Assembly (NCBI GenBank): GCA_040507225.1
Contig: JBEVVG010000002.1
Span: forward strand, 62,001-126,000
Length of the DNA stretch: 64,000 nucleotides
Direction: 5' to 3'
Origin: Thiodiazotropha sp040507225
Lineage (GTDB): Bacteria; Pseudomonadota; Gammaproteobacteria; Chromatiales; Chromatiaceae
Positions 43,063 through 52,758 of this stretch are shown here, one piece after another (the first letter of the stretch is position 1; every line of letters starts with the position of its first letter). The notes under the pieces were generated by a model, which worked only from the letters and a program-made list of their open reading frames with translations, was not told the DNA's origin and searched no databases. Both the position numbers and the translations under genes were made by a program.

Positions 43063-46000
43063 ATGCTCAACAGACTCATTGAATGGTCGGTACACAACCG
43101 ATTCCTGGTGCTTATCCTGACCCTGATCGTCACCGGCTGGGGCTGGGTTTCGCTGCACAAGACCCCCCTGGACGCCATCCCCGACCTGTCCGATGTGCAG
43201 GTCATCATCCGCACCCCCTTTCCCGGCCAGGCGCCCCGGGTGGTTGAGGAGCAGGTCACCTACCCGATCACCACCACCATGCTTTCGGTGCCCGGCGCCG
43301 AGGTGGTGCGCGGCTACTCCTTCTTCGGCGACTCCTTCGTCTACGTGATCTTCAAGGACGGCACCGATCTCTACTGGGCCCGGGCGCGGGTGCTGGAGTA
43401 CCTCAGCCAGGCCGCCTCCGTGCTCCCCGAGGGGGTGCAGCCCAATCTGGGTCCCGACGCCACCGGGGTCGGCTGGGTCTACAGCTACGCCCTGGTCGAC
43501 CGTACGGGTCAACATGACCTGGCCCAGCTGCGCAGCCTGCAGGACTGGTTTCTCAAGTTCGAACTGCAGACCGTGCCCGGGGTCTCGGAGGTGGCCACGG
43601 TGGGCGGCATGGTGCGCCAGTACCAGGTGGTGGTCGACCCGGAGAAGCTGCGAGCCTACGGCATCAGCCTGAACCGGGTATCGGAGGCGATCCGCAACGC
43701 CAACCAGGAGGTGGGCGGTTCGGTGATCGAACTGGCGGAGGCGGAGTACATGGTGCGCACCCGGGGCTATATCGACGGCCTGGATGACCTGCGCAATGTC
43801 ACCATCGACGTCACCCCCCAGGGCACACCGCTGCTGCTGCGGGACATTGCGCGCATCCAGGTCGGACCCGAGATGCGCCGGGTGGTGGCCGACCTGGATG
43901 GCGAGGGGGAGGTGACCGGAGGCATCGTGGTGATGCGCTACGGCGAGAACGCCCTGGCCACCATCCAGCGGGTCAAGCAGAAGATCGAGTCGCTCAAGCA
44001 GGGACTGCCAGCCGGGGTGGAGATCATCGAGACCTACGACCGCTCGGCCCTGATCGAGCGGGCCATCGACAATCTGCAGGAGAAGCTGATCGAGGAGTTC
44101 ATCGTGGTGGCCCTGGTCTGCCTGGTGTTCCTGTTCCACCTGCGCTCCGCCTTCGTCGCCATTGTCACCCTGCCCCTGGGGGTGCTGGTGGCCTTCATCA
44201 TCATGCAGCGCCAGGGCATCAACGCCAACATCATGTCCCTGGGCGGCATCGCCATCGCCATCGGCGCCATGGTCGATGCGGCCATCGTCATGATCGAGAA
44301 CGCCCACAAACATCTGGAGCGTTATAAACACGCCTTTGGTCACCTGCCAAAGGGCAGGGAACACTGGGGCGTGGTGACAGAGGCCGCCAAGGAGGTGGGA
44401 CCCGCCCTGTTCTATTCACTTTTGATCATCACCCTGAGCTTTCTCCCGGTATTCACCCTGGAGGCCCAGGAGGGCCGCCTGTTTGCCCCATTGGCCTTCA
44501 CCAAGACCTACGCCATGGCGGCCTCCGCCGGGCTGGCGGTGACCCTGGTGCCGGTGCTGATGGGCTACTTCATCCGTGGGCGGATCCCCGAGGAGCAGAC
44601 CAACCCGCTCAACAGGCTGTTGATCTGGCTCTACCGGCCCCTGCTCAACAGCGTCATGCGCTGGCCCCGCCTGACCCTGACCGGCGCCCTGTTACTGGTC
44701 ATCAGCCTGGTGATCCCGCTAGCGGGAGTGGGTGGCGTCCTGGCCCCGCTGAAGTGGCCTTTCCAACTGACCGGGGTGGTCACCGGCACACCCCAGCCGA
44801 TGCTGGCACGGATCGAGGCGACCCAGCGGGATTGGACCAGAGGCTGGCGTGACAGCTTCGCAGGACAGCCCTGGCTGGCCCGTTTTGCTGACGGTCTCGG
44901 CTCCGAGTTCATGCCTCAGCTCGATGAAGGGGATCTGATGTACATGCCCACCACCCTGCCGGGCATCTCCATCGGCAAGGCCCAGGAGCTGCTGCAGCAG
45001 AGCGACCGCATGATCCGCCGGGTGCCGGAGGTGGCGCGGGTGTTCGGCAAGATCGGCCGAGCGGACACCGCCACCGATCCGGCCCCGCTCACCATGATCG
45101 AGACGGTGATCCAACTCAAGCCCCACAGCGAGTGGCGCCCCGGCATGACCCTGGACAAGCTGATCCGTGAACTCGACCGCCAGGTGGACATCCCCGGGGT
45201 CACCAACTCCTGGGTGATGCCGATCAAGACCCGCATCGACATGCTCGCCACCGGCATCAAGACCCCGGTCGGGATCAAGGTGGCGGGACCCGACCTGAAG
45301 GAGATCGAGCGCATCGGCCGTGAGATCGAACAGGTGGTGATGCGGGTGCCGGGCACCACCTCGGCCTACTCGGAGCGGGTCACTGGTGGACGCTACATCG
45401 ACATCGTACCCGACCGCGTGGCGGCCGCCCGCTACGGTCTCAACATCAGTGACATCAACCGGGTGATCGCCGCCGCGGTGGGGGGGCTCAACATCACCCG
45501 CACGGTGGAGGGACTGGAGCGCTACCCGGTGAATCTGCGCTTTCCCCGTGAACAGCGCAACGACCTGGAGAAACTGCGTTCTCTGCCTCTGGTCACCCCC
45601 ACCGGGGCGCAGATCCCGCTGGCCCAGATCGCCGAGGTGAAGATCGTCGACGGCCCGCCCATGCTGAAGAGCGAGAACGGCCGCCTCAACGGCTGGACCT
45701 TCGTCGACATCCGTGATGTGGACCTGGGCGGCTACGTGACCCGGGCCCAGCAAGCGGTGAGCGAGGCCGTGGAACTGCCCCAGGGCTACTCGGTCACCTG
45801 GTCGGGTCAATACGAGTACATGCTGCGGGCCAAGGAGCGGCTCAGCCAGATCATTCCACTCACCCTGGTGATCATCTGCGTGTTGCTCTACCTGGCCTTT
45901 CGGCATGCCGGGGAGGCACTGATGGTCATGGCGTCCCTGCCTTTTGCCCTGGTGGGCGGTTTCTGGCTGATCTTTCTGCTCGACTACCACATCTCGGTGG

Positions 46001-46374
46001 CGGTGGGGGTCGGCTTCATCGCCCTCGCCGGGGTGGCGGCGGAGTTTGGTGTGGTGATGCTGATCTACCTGGACAACGCTCTGCGTGAGAGGGAGCGCCA
46101 GGGCGCCATTACCCCGGGTGTGCTGCGCGAGGCGATCATGGAGGGCGCGGTATTACGGGTGCGTCCCAAGGCGATGACCGTGGCGGTGATCGTTGCCGGC
46201 CTGATACCGATCTTCCTCAGCGAGGGTACCGGTTCCGAGGTGATGAGCCGGATTGCCGCGCCGATGATCGGCGGCATGATCACGGCGCCATTGCTGTCCC
46301 TGTTCGTGATACCGGTGATCTACTACCTGTGGAAAAAAAGCAGCCTTGCGAAGCAAGGAGATTCCGATTCCTGA
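43063..46374 (+). CDS. cusA: CusA-type heavy-metal RND efflux pump
   Basis: A 1103-residue inner-membrane pump with twelve predicted helices. It matches CusA in blocks such as LDAIPDLSDVQVIIRTPFPG, EGDLMYMPTTLPGISIG, MLATGIKTPVGIKV and LAGVAAEFGVVMLIYLDNAL. CusA expels Cu(I) and Ag(I) using the proton gradient. It is longer than the E. coli protein, with extra sequence near residues 555-611 (between LVIPLAGVGG and LGSEFMPQL) just before the porter segment. It is translationally linked to cusB. Cobalt/zinc/cadmium pumps (CzcA) are the alternative, but the motif set is nearer to CusA. Confidence 0.9.
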   Translation: MLNRLIEWSVHNRFLVLILTLIVTGWGWVSLHKTPLDAIPDLSDVQVIIRTPFPGQAPRVVEEQVTYPITTTMLSVPGAEVVRGYSFFGDSFVYVIFKDGTDLYWARARVLEYLSQAASVLPEGVQPNLGPDATGVGWVYSYALVDRTGQHDLAQLRSLQDWFLKFELQTVPGVSEVATVGGMVRQYQVVVDPEKLRAYGISLNRVSEAIRNANQEVGGSVIELAEAEYMVRTRGYIDGLDDLRNVTIDVTPQGTPLLLRDIARIQVGPEMRRVVADLDGEGEVTGGIVVMRYGENALATIQRVKQKIESLKQGLPAGVEIIETYDRSALIERAIDNLQEKLIEEFIVVALVCLVFLFHLRSAFVAIVTLPLGVLVAFIIMQRQGINANIMSLGGIAIAIGAMVDAAIVMIENAHKHLERYKHAFGHLPKGREHWGVVTEAAKEVGPALFYSLLIITLSFLPVFTLEAQEGRLFAPLAFTKTYAMAASAGLAVTLVPVLMGYFIRGRIPEEQTNPLNRLLIWLYRPLLNSVMRWPRLTLTGALLLVISLVIPLAGVGGVLAPLKWPFQLTGVVTGTPQPMLARIEATQRDWTRGWRDSFAGQPWLARFADGLGSEFMPQLDEGDLMYMPTTLPGISIGKAQELLQQSDRMIRRVPEVARVFGKIGRADTATDPAPLTMIETVIQLKPHSEWRPGMTLDKLIRELDRQVDIPGVTNSWVMPIKTRIDMLATGIKTPVGIKVAGPDLKEIERIGREIEQVVMRVPGTTSAYSERVTGGRYIDIVPDRVAAARYGLNISDINRVIAAAVGGLNITRTVEGLERYPVNLRFPREQRNDLEKLRSLPLVTPTGAQIPLAQIAEVKIVDGPPMLKSENGRLNGWTFVDIRDVDLGGYVTRAQQAVSEAVELPQGYSVTWSGQYEYMLRAKERLSQIIPLTLVIICVLLYLAFRHAGEALMVMASLPFALVGGFWLIFLLDYHISVAVGVGFIALAGVAAEFGVVMLIYLDNALRERERQGAITPGVLREAIMEGAVLRVRPKAMTVAVIVAGLIPIFLSEGTGSEVMSRIAAPMIGGMITAPLLSLFVIPVIYYLWKKSSLAKQGDSDS

Positions 46375-46569
46375 ACAGGCGGCATAGGATCCATTTACCC
46401 TTACAGGAGACGCATTTGAGCTAAATTTCAATTTTTGTCGGTCGATAACATCTATTAGACGGATGCGTCTGACACACCGTATTGAAACTCATTGAGTGCA
46501 TTGAAAATACGCCACAGCGATGAACCATTGACACAAGGAGTTCGTGGAATCACAGAAATTCAGAACCCT

Positions 46570-47475
46570 ATGTTCAAACGCAGTATAAAAATTCTTGTCC
46601 TTGTTACCCTGCTGTGTGCACTCGTCCATCCAGGCTGGGCTGACAACCCGCCAAGCGAGCCCGAACCGGTTATCGTAGGAGCAAGCATGGAATCGCTCTA
46701 TGAAGCGAATAGTGTCGATGTTCAAATCGTGTTTGAGTTTATCTACAACGAAATGCTCAAGGATACGGGGCAGACTTTCGATATCAACCTGTTTGATAAC
46801 AATGCAATCCTCGAGAATGAGTTTCGCGAGGGTAACATCCAGATTATTTTCATCGACAGCACCAAGATTCTTGAACTGGATTCCCTGATACATCCCACAG
46901 CCCGCTACGTGGTGCAATACGGTGACTCCCTGAAGCAACGCTTCCTCCTGCTGGTCAAGAAGGATGACCCACGCAGGAAACTTTCCGAATTCCGCAACGG
47001 CAAACTGGCCACCTGCATCGGGCACCTCATCGGCAAGCGCTATCTGGATGTTTTGCTCATGCAAACGGGGCTGCCGCCTACCGACAGGTTCTTTGAAGAG
47101 ATCAGTGTAAAACAGGATGTCAATGCGACGATTGTCGACCTCTATTTTGGAAGAGTCGACATGGCATTGCTGCCCGAATATGGCATGGCGCTGGCACGCG
47201 AATTGAATCCACAAATCGATGAAGAGCTGAAAATCATGTCTTCATCCGAGCCACTCATCTACCAGGCGGTAGGCTTCAGATACGACCTGTCCGAGAAGGT
47301 TATCGATCCTATTGAAACACGCCTTTTGAACAAAGAACCTACGAAAAGGCTGAAGAAGGTATTCAGTATTGCCAATATCAGCACATTCTACCGTCTCACC
47401 GAGGACGTGCTGAAAGAAACACGCGCCCTGAATGAAAAATATTATCAATTATTGGAACAGCAGCAAAAACCCTGA
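46570..47475 (+). CDS. PhnD-type periplasmic binding protein, tandem copy 1
   Basis: A 301-residue protein with a signal peptide (ILVLVTLLCALVHPGWA) and a type-2 periplasmic-binding fold of the PhnD/SsuA kind: IVGASMESLYEANSVDVQIV, FREGNIQIIFIDSTKILEL, YVVQYGDSLKQRFLLLVKK, CIGHLIGKRYLDVLLMQTGL. It probably binds a small anion or organic ligand. No ABC permease or ATPase is present, so a sensor or chemotaxis role is possible. The frame is open from a TTG at 46492, but ATG 46570 begins the signal peptide. The second copy follows after 487 bases. The gene is AT-richer than cusA. Confidence 0.75.
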   Translation: MFKRSIKILVLVTLLCALVHPGWADNPPSEPEPVIVGASMESLYEANSVDVQIVFEFIYNEMLKDTGQTFDINLFDNNAILENEFREGNIQIIFIDSTKILELDSLIHPTARYVVQYGDSLKQRFLLLVKKDDPRRKLSEFRNGKLATCIGHLIGKRYLDVLLMQTGLPPTDRFFEEISVKQDVNATIVDLYFGRVDMALLPEYGMALARELNPQIDEELKIMSSSEPLIYQAVGFRYDLSEKVIDPIETRLLNKEPTKRLKKVFSIANISTFYRLTEDVLKETRALNEKYYQLLEQQQKP

Positions 47476-47962
47476 TCCTGCTGGACGGAAATAATCCCGT
47501 CAATCCATATTATTTTACAAACTTACTTTTGTGTCGCTGACAAGAGCATCTGCATGCGCAGAAGCGCAGAGGGTATTTGGACAGTGCGCCGTCCCTGACT
47601 GAGATGATCAATGACTGTCAGGAATGCTAATCCTGGCGACTTGATTATTTAATCCCGCTTAAGAATTTGCTTCAGATTCAACCACCAGCCGAGACCTTGA
47701 GCGCATCCATCAGACCTCTGCAAGCGACTGTTAATACGAACAATACAGTCTCTCACTCACACCCATTCGCAAACAGACCGGCGAATCAGGAGATTCATCA
47801 CTTTTTGTTCACTTTCTTCATAAATAGACGATAATATTCTATAGGCTTTCACTTATTCACATTTCCAGATCAAACTGGCCAGGTGAAGGGTTGCCTGAGA
47901 ATGGCCACGATGATTTTTTATTCTTCACATGGATTTCGTGAAACAGCAGTTGGCAAAGCCCG
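47476..47962. other. 487-base spacer between tandem binding-protein genes
   Basis: AT-rich and without a supported gene. The second copy may have its own promoter in this stretch, but no good consensus was found. No repeat from family A or B is present. Confidence 0.45.
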
Positions 47963-48862
47963 ATGACCCGTCGCATCGTCTCACTGTTCATCAGCATGGC
48001 GCTGATGTTCCTCCATCCCAGTCCCGCGTGGCCAGAAACTTCACCCAGCGCATTGCAACCCATCAGTATCGGGGCCAGTGTGGAATCGTCCTTCGAAGCC
48101 AATGAAGTTGAGGTCGAAATCATATTCTCTTTCCTCTACAACGAAATGCTGAAGGATCTGAACCAACCGATTGAAGTTAAGTTATACGAGAGCAACACTG
48201 AACTTGAACAAAAATTCAGGGCGGGCGAGATTCAGGCCATCTTCATTGACAGCACCAGGATTCTCGAATTGGAAGACATCATTCACCCATCGGCCCGCTA
48301 TGTGGTGCAGTTCGGCGATTCGTTGAAACAGCGTTTTGTGCTGCTGGCTCGGGCGAATGACCCACGTCAGACTCTCCCCGACTACCGCAATGGCAAGCTA
48401 TCGACATGCATGGGGCACATGATCGGCAAGCGCTACCTCGATGTCCTGCTGCTGCACTCAGGTCTCCCGGTGACTGATGAGTTTTTCCAGGAGACCTTGA
48501 CGATGAGAAACATCAACTCGACGATCATCGACCTGTTCTTCGGTAAGGTGGATATGGCGCTGGTGCCTGAATACGGTCTGACACTGGCCATCGAGCTCAA
48601 CCCACAGATCGACAAGCAACTCAGGATTGTTTCCCGGTCCGAGCCCCTGATTTATCAGGCGATAGGATTTCGTCGCGATTTTCCGCAAGACAGCATCGTC
48701 GCAATCGAAAGTCGTTTCATCACACAGGAACCTTCGAAGCGCCTGCGCCGGTTGTTCGATCTCGTGAAAATCAACACCTACTACAGGCTGACCGAAGATG
48801 CACTGAAGGAAACACGCGCTTTGAATGAAGAGTACTATCGCCTCATGGGAAATAATTTCTGA
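47963..48862 (+). CDS. PhnD-type periplasmic binding protein, tandem copy 2
   Basis: A 299-residue paralogue of the preceding protein, alignable from end to end: IGASVESSFEANEVEVEII, FRAGEIQAIFIDSTRILEL, YVVQFGDSLKQRFVLLAR, CMGHMIGKRYLDVLLLHSGL, and a shared C-terminus YRLTEDALKETRALNEEYY. The signal peptide is SLFISMALMFLHPSPAWPE. The differences are spread throughout, so the duplication is not recent. It converges on the DUF2254 gene: its stop and the opposite stop are one base apart. No transporter partner is present. Confidence 0.75.
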   Translation: MTRRIVSLFISMALMFLHPSPAWPETSPSALQPISIGASVESSFEANEVEVEIIFSFLYNEMLKDLNQPIEVKLYESNTELEQKFRAGEIQAIFIDSTRILELEDIIHPSARYVVQFGDSLKQRFVLLARANDPRQTLPDYRNGKLSTCMGHMIGKRYLDVLLLHSGLPVTDEFFQETLTMRNINSTIIDLFFGKVDMALVPEYGLTLAIELNPQIDKQLRIVSRSEPLIYQAIGFRRDFPQDSIVAIESRFITQEPSKRLRRLFDLVKINTYYRLTEDALKETRALNEEYYRLMGNNF

Positions 48863-48863
48863 C

Positions 48864-50195
48864 TCACGTAGCAGCCGATTGCGCGCCACTCACCTGATTT
48901 CTGCGCAGCCGCATAAACTGCGTTTTCACAGACTGCCTGTCATAGCCAGGCATCCCCCGCTCCCCGATTGCCTTCCAGACGAGATCCGCGTGTAGCGTGA
49001 TCACCTCGAGCCGATCGGATCGCAATGTCAGTTCCGACAGGCTGCCAAGGGACTTCATCACCGCTACCACAACGGACAATTCATTTTCCGCGTGTCGGCG
49101 CAAAGGGACGAAAATCGCATCCATCACGCCCTTGAATTGAGTCACCCGGGTGATCATCCTTGGCCTCTTGTCCTGATCCAGGATCACACACCCCGGCAGG
49201 TCGCTGTCCACGATATGACCCAGCGCCAGGGTAAACCAGTCGACACAGGTGATCGCAGTCCCGGGATCGTTGATACCCGGAGAAAGGGCGCGAGCCGCCA
49301 GTTGGTTGATCTGCGTGATCGGGTACTCGGGATCCTGCACGGGGGTGCGCATCGGCCCCGTGAAAACGTGGGCGTTCAATTCATCCACTGCAGCATCGTC
49401 AGGACACTGGCCCACCCGATAGAAGACCTTGAACAGGGTCAGCCGTCTGAGTATGAAATCCCCGGCGCGCACACGCACCTGCAACAAGCAGTCATTCTCA
49501 CGACACCACTCGCATAGCGCCGTGTAGTTCACCGACTGAACATAACCCTGCCGGTTCGATGCAACGGAGACCTGTTCACAACCCCTTGCCATGCGCCGCC
49601 ATTCCAATGTTGATCGGGATCTCGACACTTCAGAACTCTCCTGCACCATGCCACTCAAACCCTCGTCCAGATGTGTTCCCAGACGATGGATGATGGCATC
49701 CGCCTGAAGTTCGGTGGCGGTTTGATGAATGAACCGGATAAACCCGATCAGGGCAAGAAAAGCCAACCCCAAAGCAACGACCAAGGTTACCTGCAACTGA
49801 TCGCCGGCGCGTAATCCGGTTAACACGATCAGCGAATAGACATAGGTCGCGAGAAACAGGCCGAGCGAAACCTTGCTGGTTTTGTTTTCCAGGAAGTTTC
49901 GCAGAATCTTCGGGCCGTACTGCCCTGAGGTGAGGGTCAGTGCCACCATCGTCACCGAAAAGGCCACACCGCCAACACTGATGATCGAGGCTCCAATCAC
50001 CGCCAGCGTCTGCCTGACCGACTCCAGATCATTACCCAGCGAACCGATGACAGGAAACGCTGCGTTCAACTGACGGTCAAACCACAGCATGGCCAGGGCA
50101 AGCAGGGCGCCCAGTCCGCTCAGCCCAAGAGGAATCAACCAGATGCTGGTATCCAGTTTATCGCGAAGATAGGAAAGCCGGCCACGCATGAACAT
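48864..50195 (-). CDS. DUF2254 family membrane protein
   Basis: A 443-residue protein. The N-terminal third has four predicted membrane helices (SIWLIPLGLSGLGALLALAM, LAVIGASIISVGGVAFSVTM, GLFLATYVYSLIVLTGL, VTLVVALGLAFLALIGFI) with the family block TLTSGQYGPKILRNFLENK. The C-terminal two thirds is soluble. DUF2254 proteins are widespread in bacteria with no settled function. The stop codon is convergent with the PhnD-type gene with a one-base gap, so there is no room for a terminator between them. It appears to be a single-gene unit. Confidence 0.85.
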   Translation of the reverse strand: MFMRGRLSYLRDKLDTSIWLIPLGLSGLGALLALAMLWFDRQLNAAFPVIGSLGNDLESVRQTLAVIGASIISVGGVAFSVTMVALTLTSGQYGPKILRNFLENKTSKVSLGLFLATYVYSLIVLTGLRAGDQLQVTLVVALGLAFLALIGFIRFIHQTATELQADAIIHRLGTHLDEGLSGMVQESSEVSRSRSTLEWRRMARGCEQVSVASNRQGYVQSVNYTALCEWCRENDCLLQVRVRAGDFILRRLTLFKVFYRVGQCPDDAAVDELNAHVFTGPMRTPVQDPEYPITQINQLAARALSPGINDPGTAITCVDWFTLALGHIVDSDLPGCVILDQDKRPRMITRVTQFKGVMDAIFVPLRRHAENELSVVVAVMKSLGSLSELTLRSDRLEVITLHADLVWKAIGERGMPGYDRQSVKTQFMRLRRNQVSGAQSAAT

Positions 50196-50263
50196 TGCAA
50201 TCTGTCACTCCATTTCCGCCAACCTGTAAAACTTGCCTCTGAAAACGCCCCATCTTCGGCCAG

Positions 50264-50414
50264 GTCGGGTTAGCTGAACGTAACCCGACGCGCTTCATCC
50301 AAGCATACGCAATGTCAGTTTATGCTTGACTGACCCGATTGACGGCTAGGCTTATCGTTACCAGCCAAATCAATACACCCACTCCAGGTCGGGTAAGTCA
50401 TCGCCAACCCGACC
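50264..50414. repeat. Two CGGGTTA-type hairpins
   Basis: GTCGGGTTA (50264-50272) pairs with TAACCCGAC (50281-50289), and GGTCGGGT (50387-50394) pairs with ACCCGACC (50407-50414). The second lies 10 bases past the stop of the 337-residue gene (minus), the first between it and the DUF2254 gene. They look like REP-type repeats or Rho-independent-like hairpins without T-runs. Confidence 0.5.
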
Positions 50415-50423
50415 CTCGGATGG

Positions 50424-51437
50424 CTACCAGGATGATTGGGGATAGGTCTCAAGTTGTTCGTAGTATTCACCCTGCTGATTATTGATATTCGGGTCATACA
50501 GGGGGTCATTACTGCGTACTAACATGGAAGGATCATTCGGATTCACGTAGTTGTAATCGTAATAACCATCCGCTTCGTAGCGCTCGCCCGTATCGGGATT
50601 GAACAATTGCTGCCGCTCATGAATGGAATCGATGGTTTGCGATTGCATCCTGTCAGTGGCGGCACTCCTGTCCATAAAGGACTGATGACTCCTGTCGGAG
50701 GCGGCACTCCTGTCCATGAACGATTGATGACTCCTGTCTAGCGCATCCATGTTGTTCTGATGGATCTGCTGCTGGGTGCTGTAAAAGGCATTTTCCCGGG
50801 CACTCAGATTGGATTCGAAATTGATCGTCTGGGCATTCGCATACTGCACCCACTGGGAGTCATATTGATAGGAGTTGATGAAACGTATCAGTTCCTGGCG
50901 CATGACTCCCGGATCCTCAACCAGGCCACTGGGTGCAGAGATACCAAAACCATCCACCAGGGTGATCGGCGCCCTGTTGTTCGGAACATGCACAATGACG
51001 ATCGCCGAGACACTGGTTTCGCGCTTTTCAGGATCCAGCATTTCGAAACCATAGGTGTAGACCTGCGCACCTCGCAAATAAAGTAGCGGAGCATCCCGCT
51101 GCAGCCTGACGTTACTCACCTCTGGCAGACGGTATTGATTTATGATTTCGACCGGGTAGGTATTCAATGCCTGTTGGATCAGGCTGTTGTACAACTGATC
51201 CGGATCCAGGTAGCCCTGCTGAACCCCTGACGAGGTCATGTGATAGACGACCCCCTGGGATCCCTGACAAAACGCTGTCGGCGTGTCCGGAATGCTAACC
51301 GGGCAGTTAACCCCGGCAGGCACGTCGATGTAGGCGGACACAGAACCATTGTCTGTCAGTGGGATACTCGTGTACTGGCCTGCCTGGACAGATCCAACCA
51401 ACAGCAGGCACGTGATCAGAAAGTAGCGATGAGTCAT
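50424..51437 (-). CDS. Exported protein of unknown function with DRSHQSFMDRSA repeats
   Basis: A 337-residue protein with a signal peptide (MTHRYFLITCLLLVGSVQAG). I do not recognise its family. Residues about 20-200 form a folded-looking domain (YTSIPLTDNGSV, VNVRLQRDAP-like strands, VSAIVIVHVPNNRAPITLVDGFG). Residues about 210-270 are a helical, polar segment with DRSHQSFMDRSAASDRSHQS followed by another FMDRSAATDRMQSQ, an internal tandem repeat of 13 residues. The C-terminus is Asn/Asp/Tyr-rich (GYYDYNYVNPNDPSM). It has a secreted or surface-protein look. CGGGT hairpins follow it. Confidence 0.65.
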   Translation of the reverse strand: MTHRYFLITCLLLVGSVQAGQYTSIPLTDNGSVSAYIDVPAGVNCPVSIPDTPTAFCQGSQGVVYHMTSSGVQQGYLDPDQLYNSLIQQALNTYPVEIINQYRLPEVSNVRLQRDAPLLYLRGAQVYTYGFEMLDPEKRETSVSAIVIVHVPNNRAPITLVDGFGISAPSGLVEDPGVMRQELIRFINSYQYDSQWVQYANAQTINFESNLSARENAFYSTQQQIHQNNMDALDRSHQSFMDRSAASDRSHQSFMDRSAATDRMQSQTIDSIHERQQLFNPDTGERYEADGYYDYNYVNPNDPSMLVRSNDPLYDPNINNQQGEYYEQLETYPQSSW

Positions 51438-51654
51438 ATCAATTCCTGCATCCGTTGAGAACGGGATGGGTCAGCGTTTGGCTTGTTGCCAGTGTAGCAG
51501 TCCTTGCCGCCAAGCACCCCTTCGATGCAACCCTGGTACGATTGTGCCAATATTCCCTGACAGGTCGCGCGAATCGGGGCCTCGCGCGCTAGCCAAATGC
51601 CTGCGCTCTGGTTACAGTCGAATCCTGATCCTCAAACCGCTCAAGGTACCACTC

Positions 51655-52710
51655 ATGCAACAGCGTGATGCCTTCATAGACCTTCTCAAGGCACTGATCC
51701 GTCAGCCCAGCGTGGTTGGCGCAGAACACGCTTTCTTCCGGGTTCTGCAGCGCGAACTCGAGGAGCGCGGCGCTCACGTCACCTGGTACGAAGGACTGCT
51801 GGTGGCCCAGGGCGAGCACCCGGACTCCGCCATGTTTTCCGCGCATATCGATCGCCACGGTCTGATCTGCACCGGCCCCAACGAGTTCCAGTACGCCGCC
51901 TTCGTCACCGGACACCGCTCTGATCTGCTAGGCAATTCCGTGTCCGAGAAACTCATGAAGAAGATCGTCGACCGTTTCCAGTCCATCCCGGTGACGGCCT
52001 ACGAACCCTGGTCCGGCGCCTACCGTGGAAACGGTTTGATCACCGGAGCCTATGTGTGTGAGTTTCGTAACAACCTGATCTTCGAGGTTTCCGGCCTGGA
52101 ACACCTGGTGGCCGGCACGCCGGTCGCCTTCACCGACCGGCTGAGCGCACAGAATGGCCTGTTGAGTGCGCAACTCGACAATGTTCTGACAGCCGCTCAC
52201 CTGGTACACCTGTTCGCATTGGGCTTTCAGGGCACGGCCTTCTTCACCGCCCAGGAGGAGTCCGGCTCCAGCTGGCGCTACCTGCTGGAGTGGTTCCGTC
52301 GCTTCAACGGGGCCACTGAACGACTCATCGTGGTAGATACCAGCCCCTTTCCCGACCGCTCCAGCGCCGACCGGCAACAGGTGGTATTGCGCCACCGGGA
52401 TGCAAACGCAGACTTCCACCGGGAAACCACCAGGCATCTGGAACAGCTGTGTCTCGAGCACAATATCAGCCACAGCTTCAAGGACACCTACATTGATGAT
52501 CTCAACCGCCAGGCGGTCGCGGCAGGTAATGAGCCGCAATCGCTCGGCAGCACTGAACTCGGCCGTATCGCCGCCGCCTCCAACGGTTTCGTTCAAGGCA
52601 CCACACTGCAGATACCCACGACCGGGTACCACACCATGTCAGAGACCTCATCCTTCGAAGCCAGCGACCGGTTCAGCGAGCTGCTGCTGGCAATCGCGCA
52701 GTCGGCGTGA
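51655..52710 (+). CDS. M42/M28-like zinc aminopeptidase
   Basis: A 351-residue cytoplasmic protein. Probable metal ligands and catalytic residues lie in FSAHIDRHGLI, AQLDNVL, TAQEESGSS, VVDTSPFPD and TTGYHTMSE, the order seen in M42 (glutamyl or deblocking) aminopeptidases and related M28/M20 enzymes. Such enzymes trim amino acids from peptide N-termini with two metal ions. The ATG at 51655 is chosen because the homology begins there (MQQRDAFIDLLKALIRQPS); the frame is open 63 codons further upstream. The OYE gene starts 48 bases after its stop, probably in the same transcript. Confidence 0.8.
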   Translation: MQQRDAFIDLLKALIRQPSVVGAEHAFFRVLQRELEERGAHVTWYEGLLVAQGEHPDSAMFSAHIDRHGLICTGPNEFQYAAFVTGHRSDLLGNSVSEKLMKKIVDRFQSIPVTAYEPWSGAYRGNGLITGAYVCEFRNNLIFEVSGLEHLVAGTPVAFTDRLSAQNGLLSAQLDNVLTAAHLVHLFALGFQGTAFFTAQEESGSSWRYLLEWFRRFNGATERLIVVDTSPFPDRSSADRQQVVLRHRDANADFHRETTRHLEQLCLEHNISHSFKDTYIDDLNRQAVAAGNEPQSLGSTELGRIAAASNGFVQGTTLQIPTTGYHTMSETSSFEASDRFSELLLAIAQSA

Positions 52711-52758
52711 GTCACCCCCCTTGGTCCAAGCATCCCGACAGATCCTGGAGAACGCCCC

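Noticed and set aside
41941..44364. 807-codon minus-strand frame opposite cusBA
   Set aside because: Low-complexity His/Asp/Gln-rich translation, no family features; cusB and cusA occupy the other strand.
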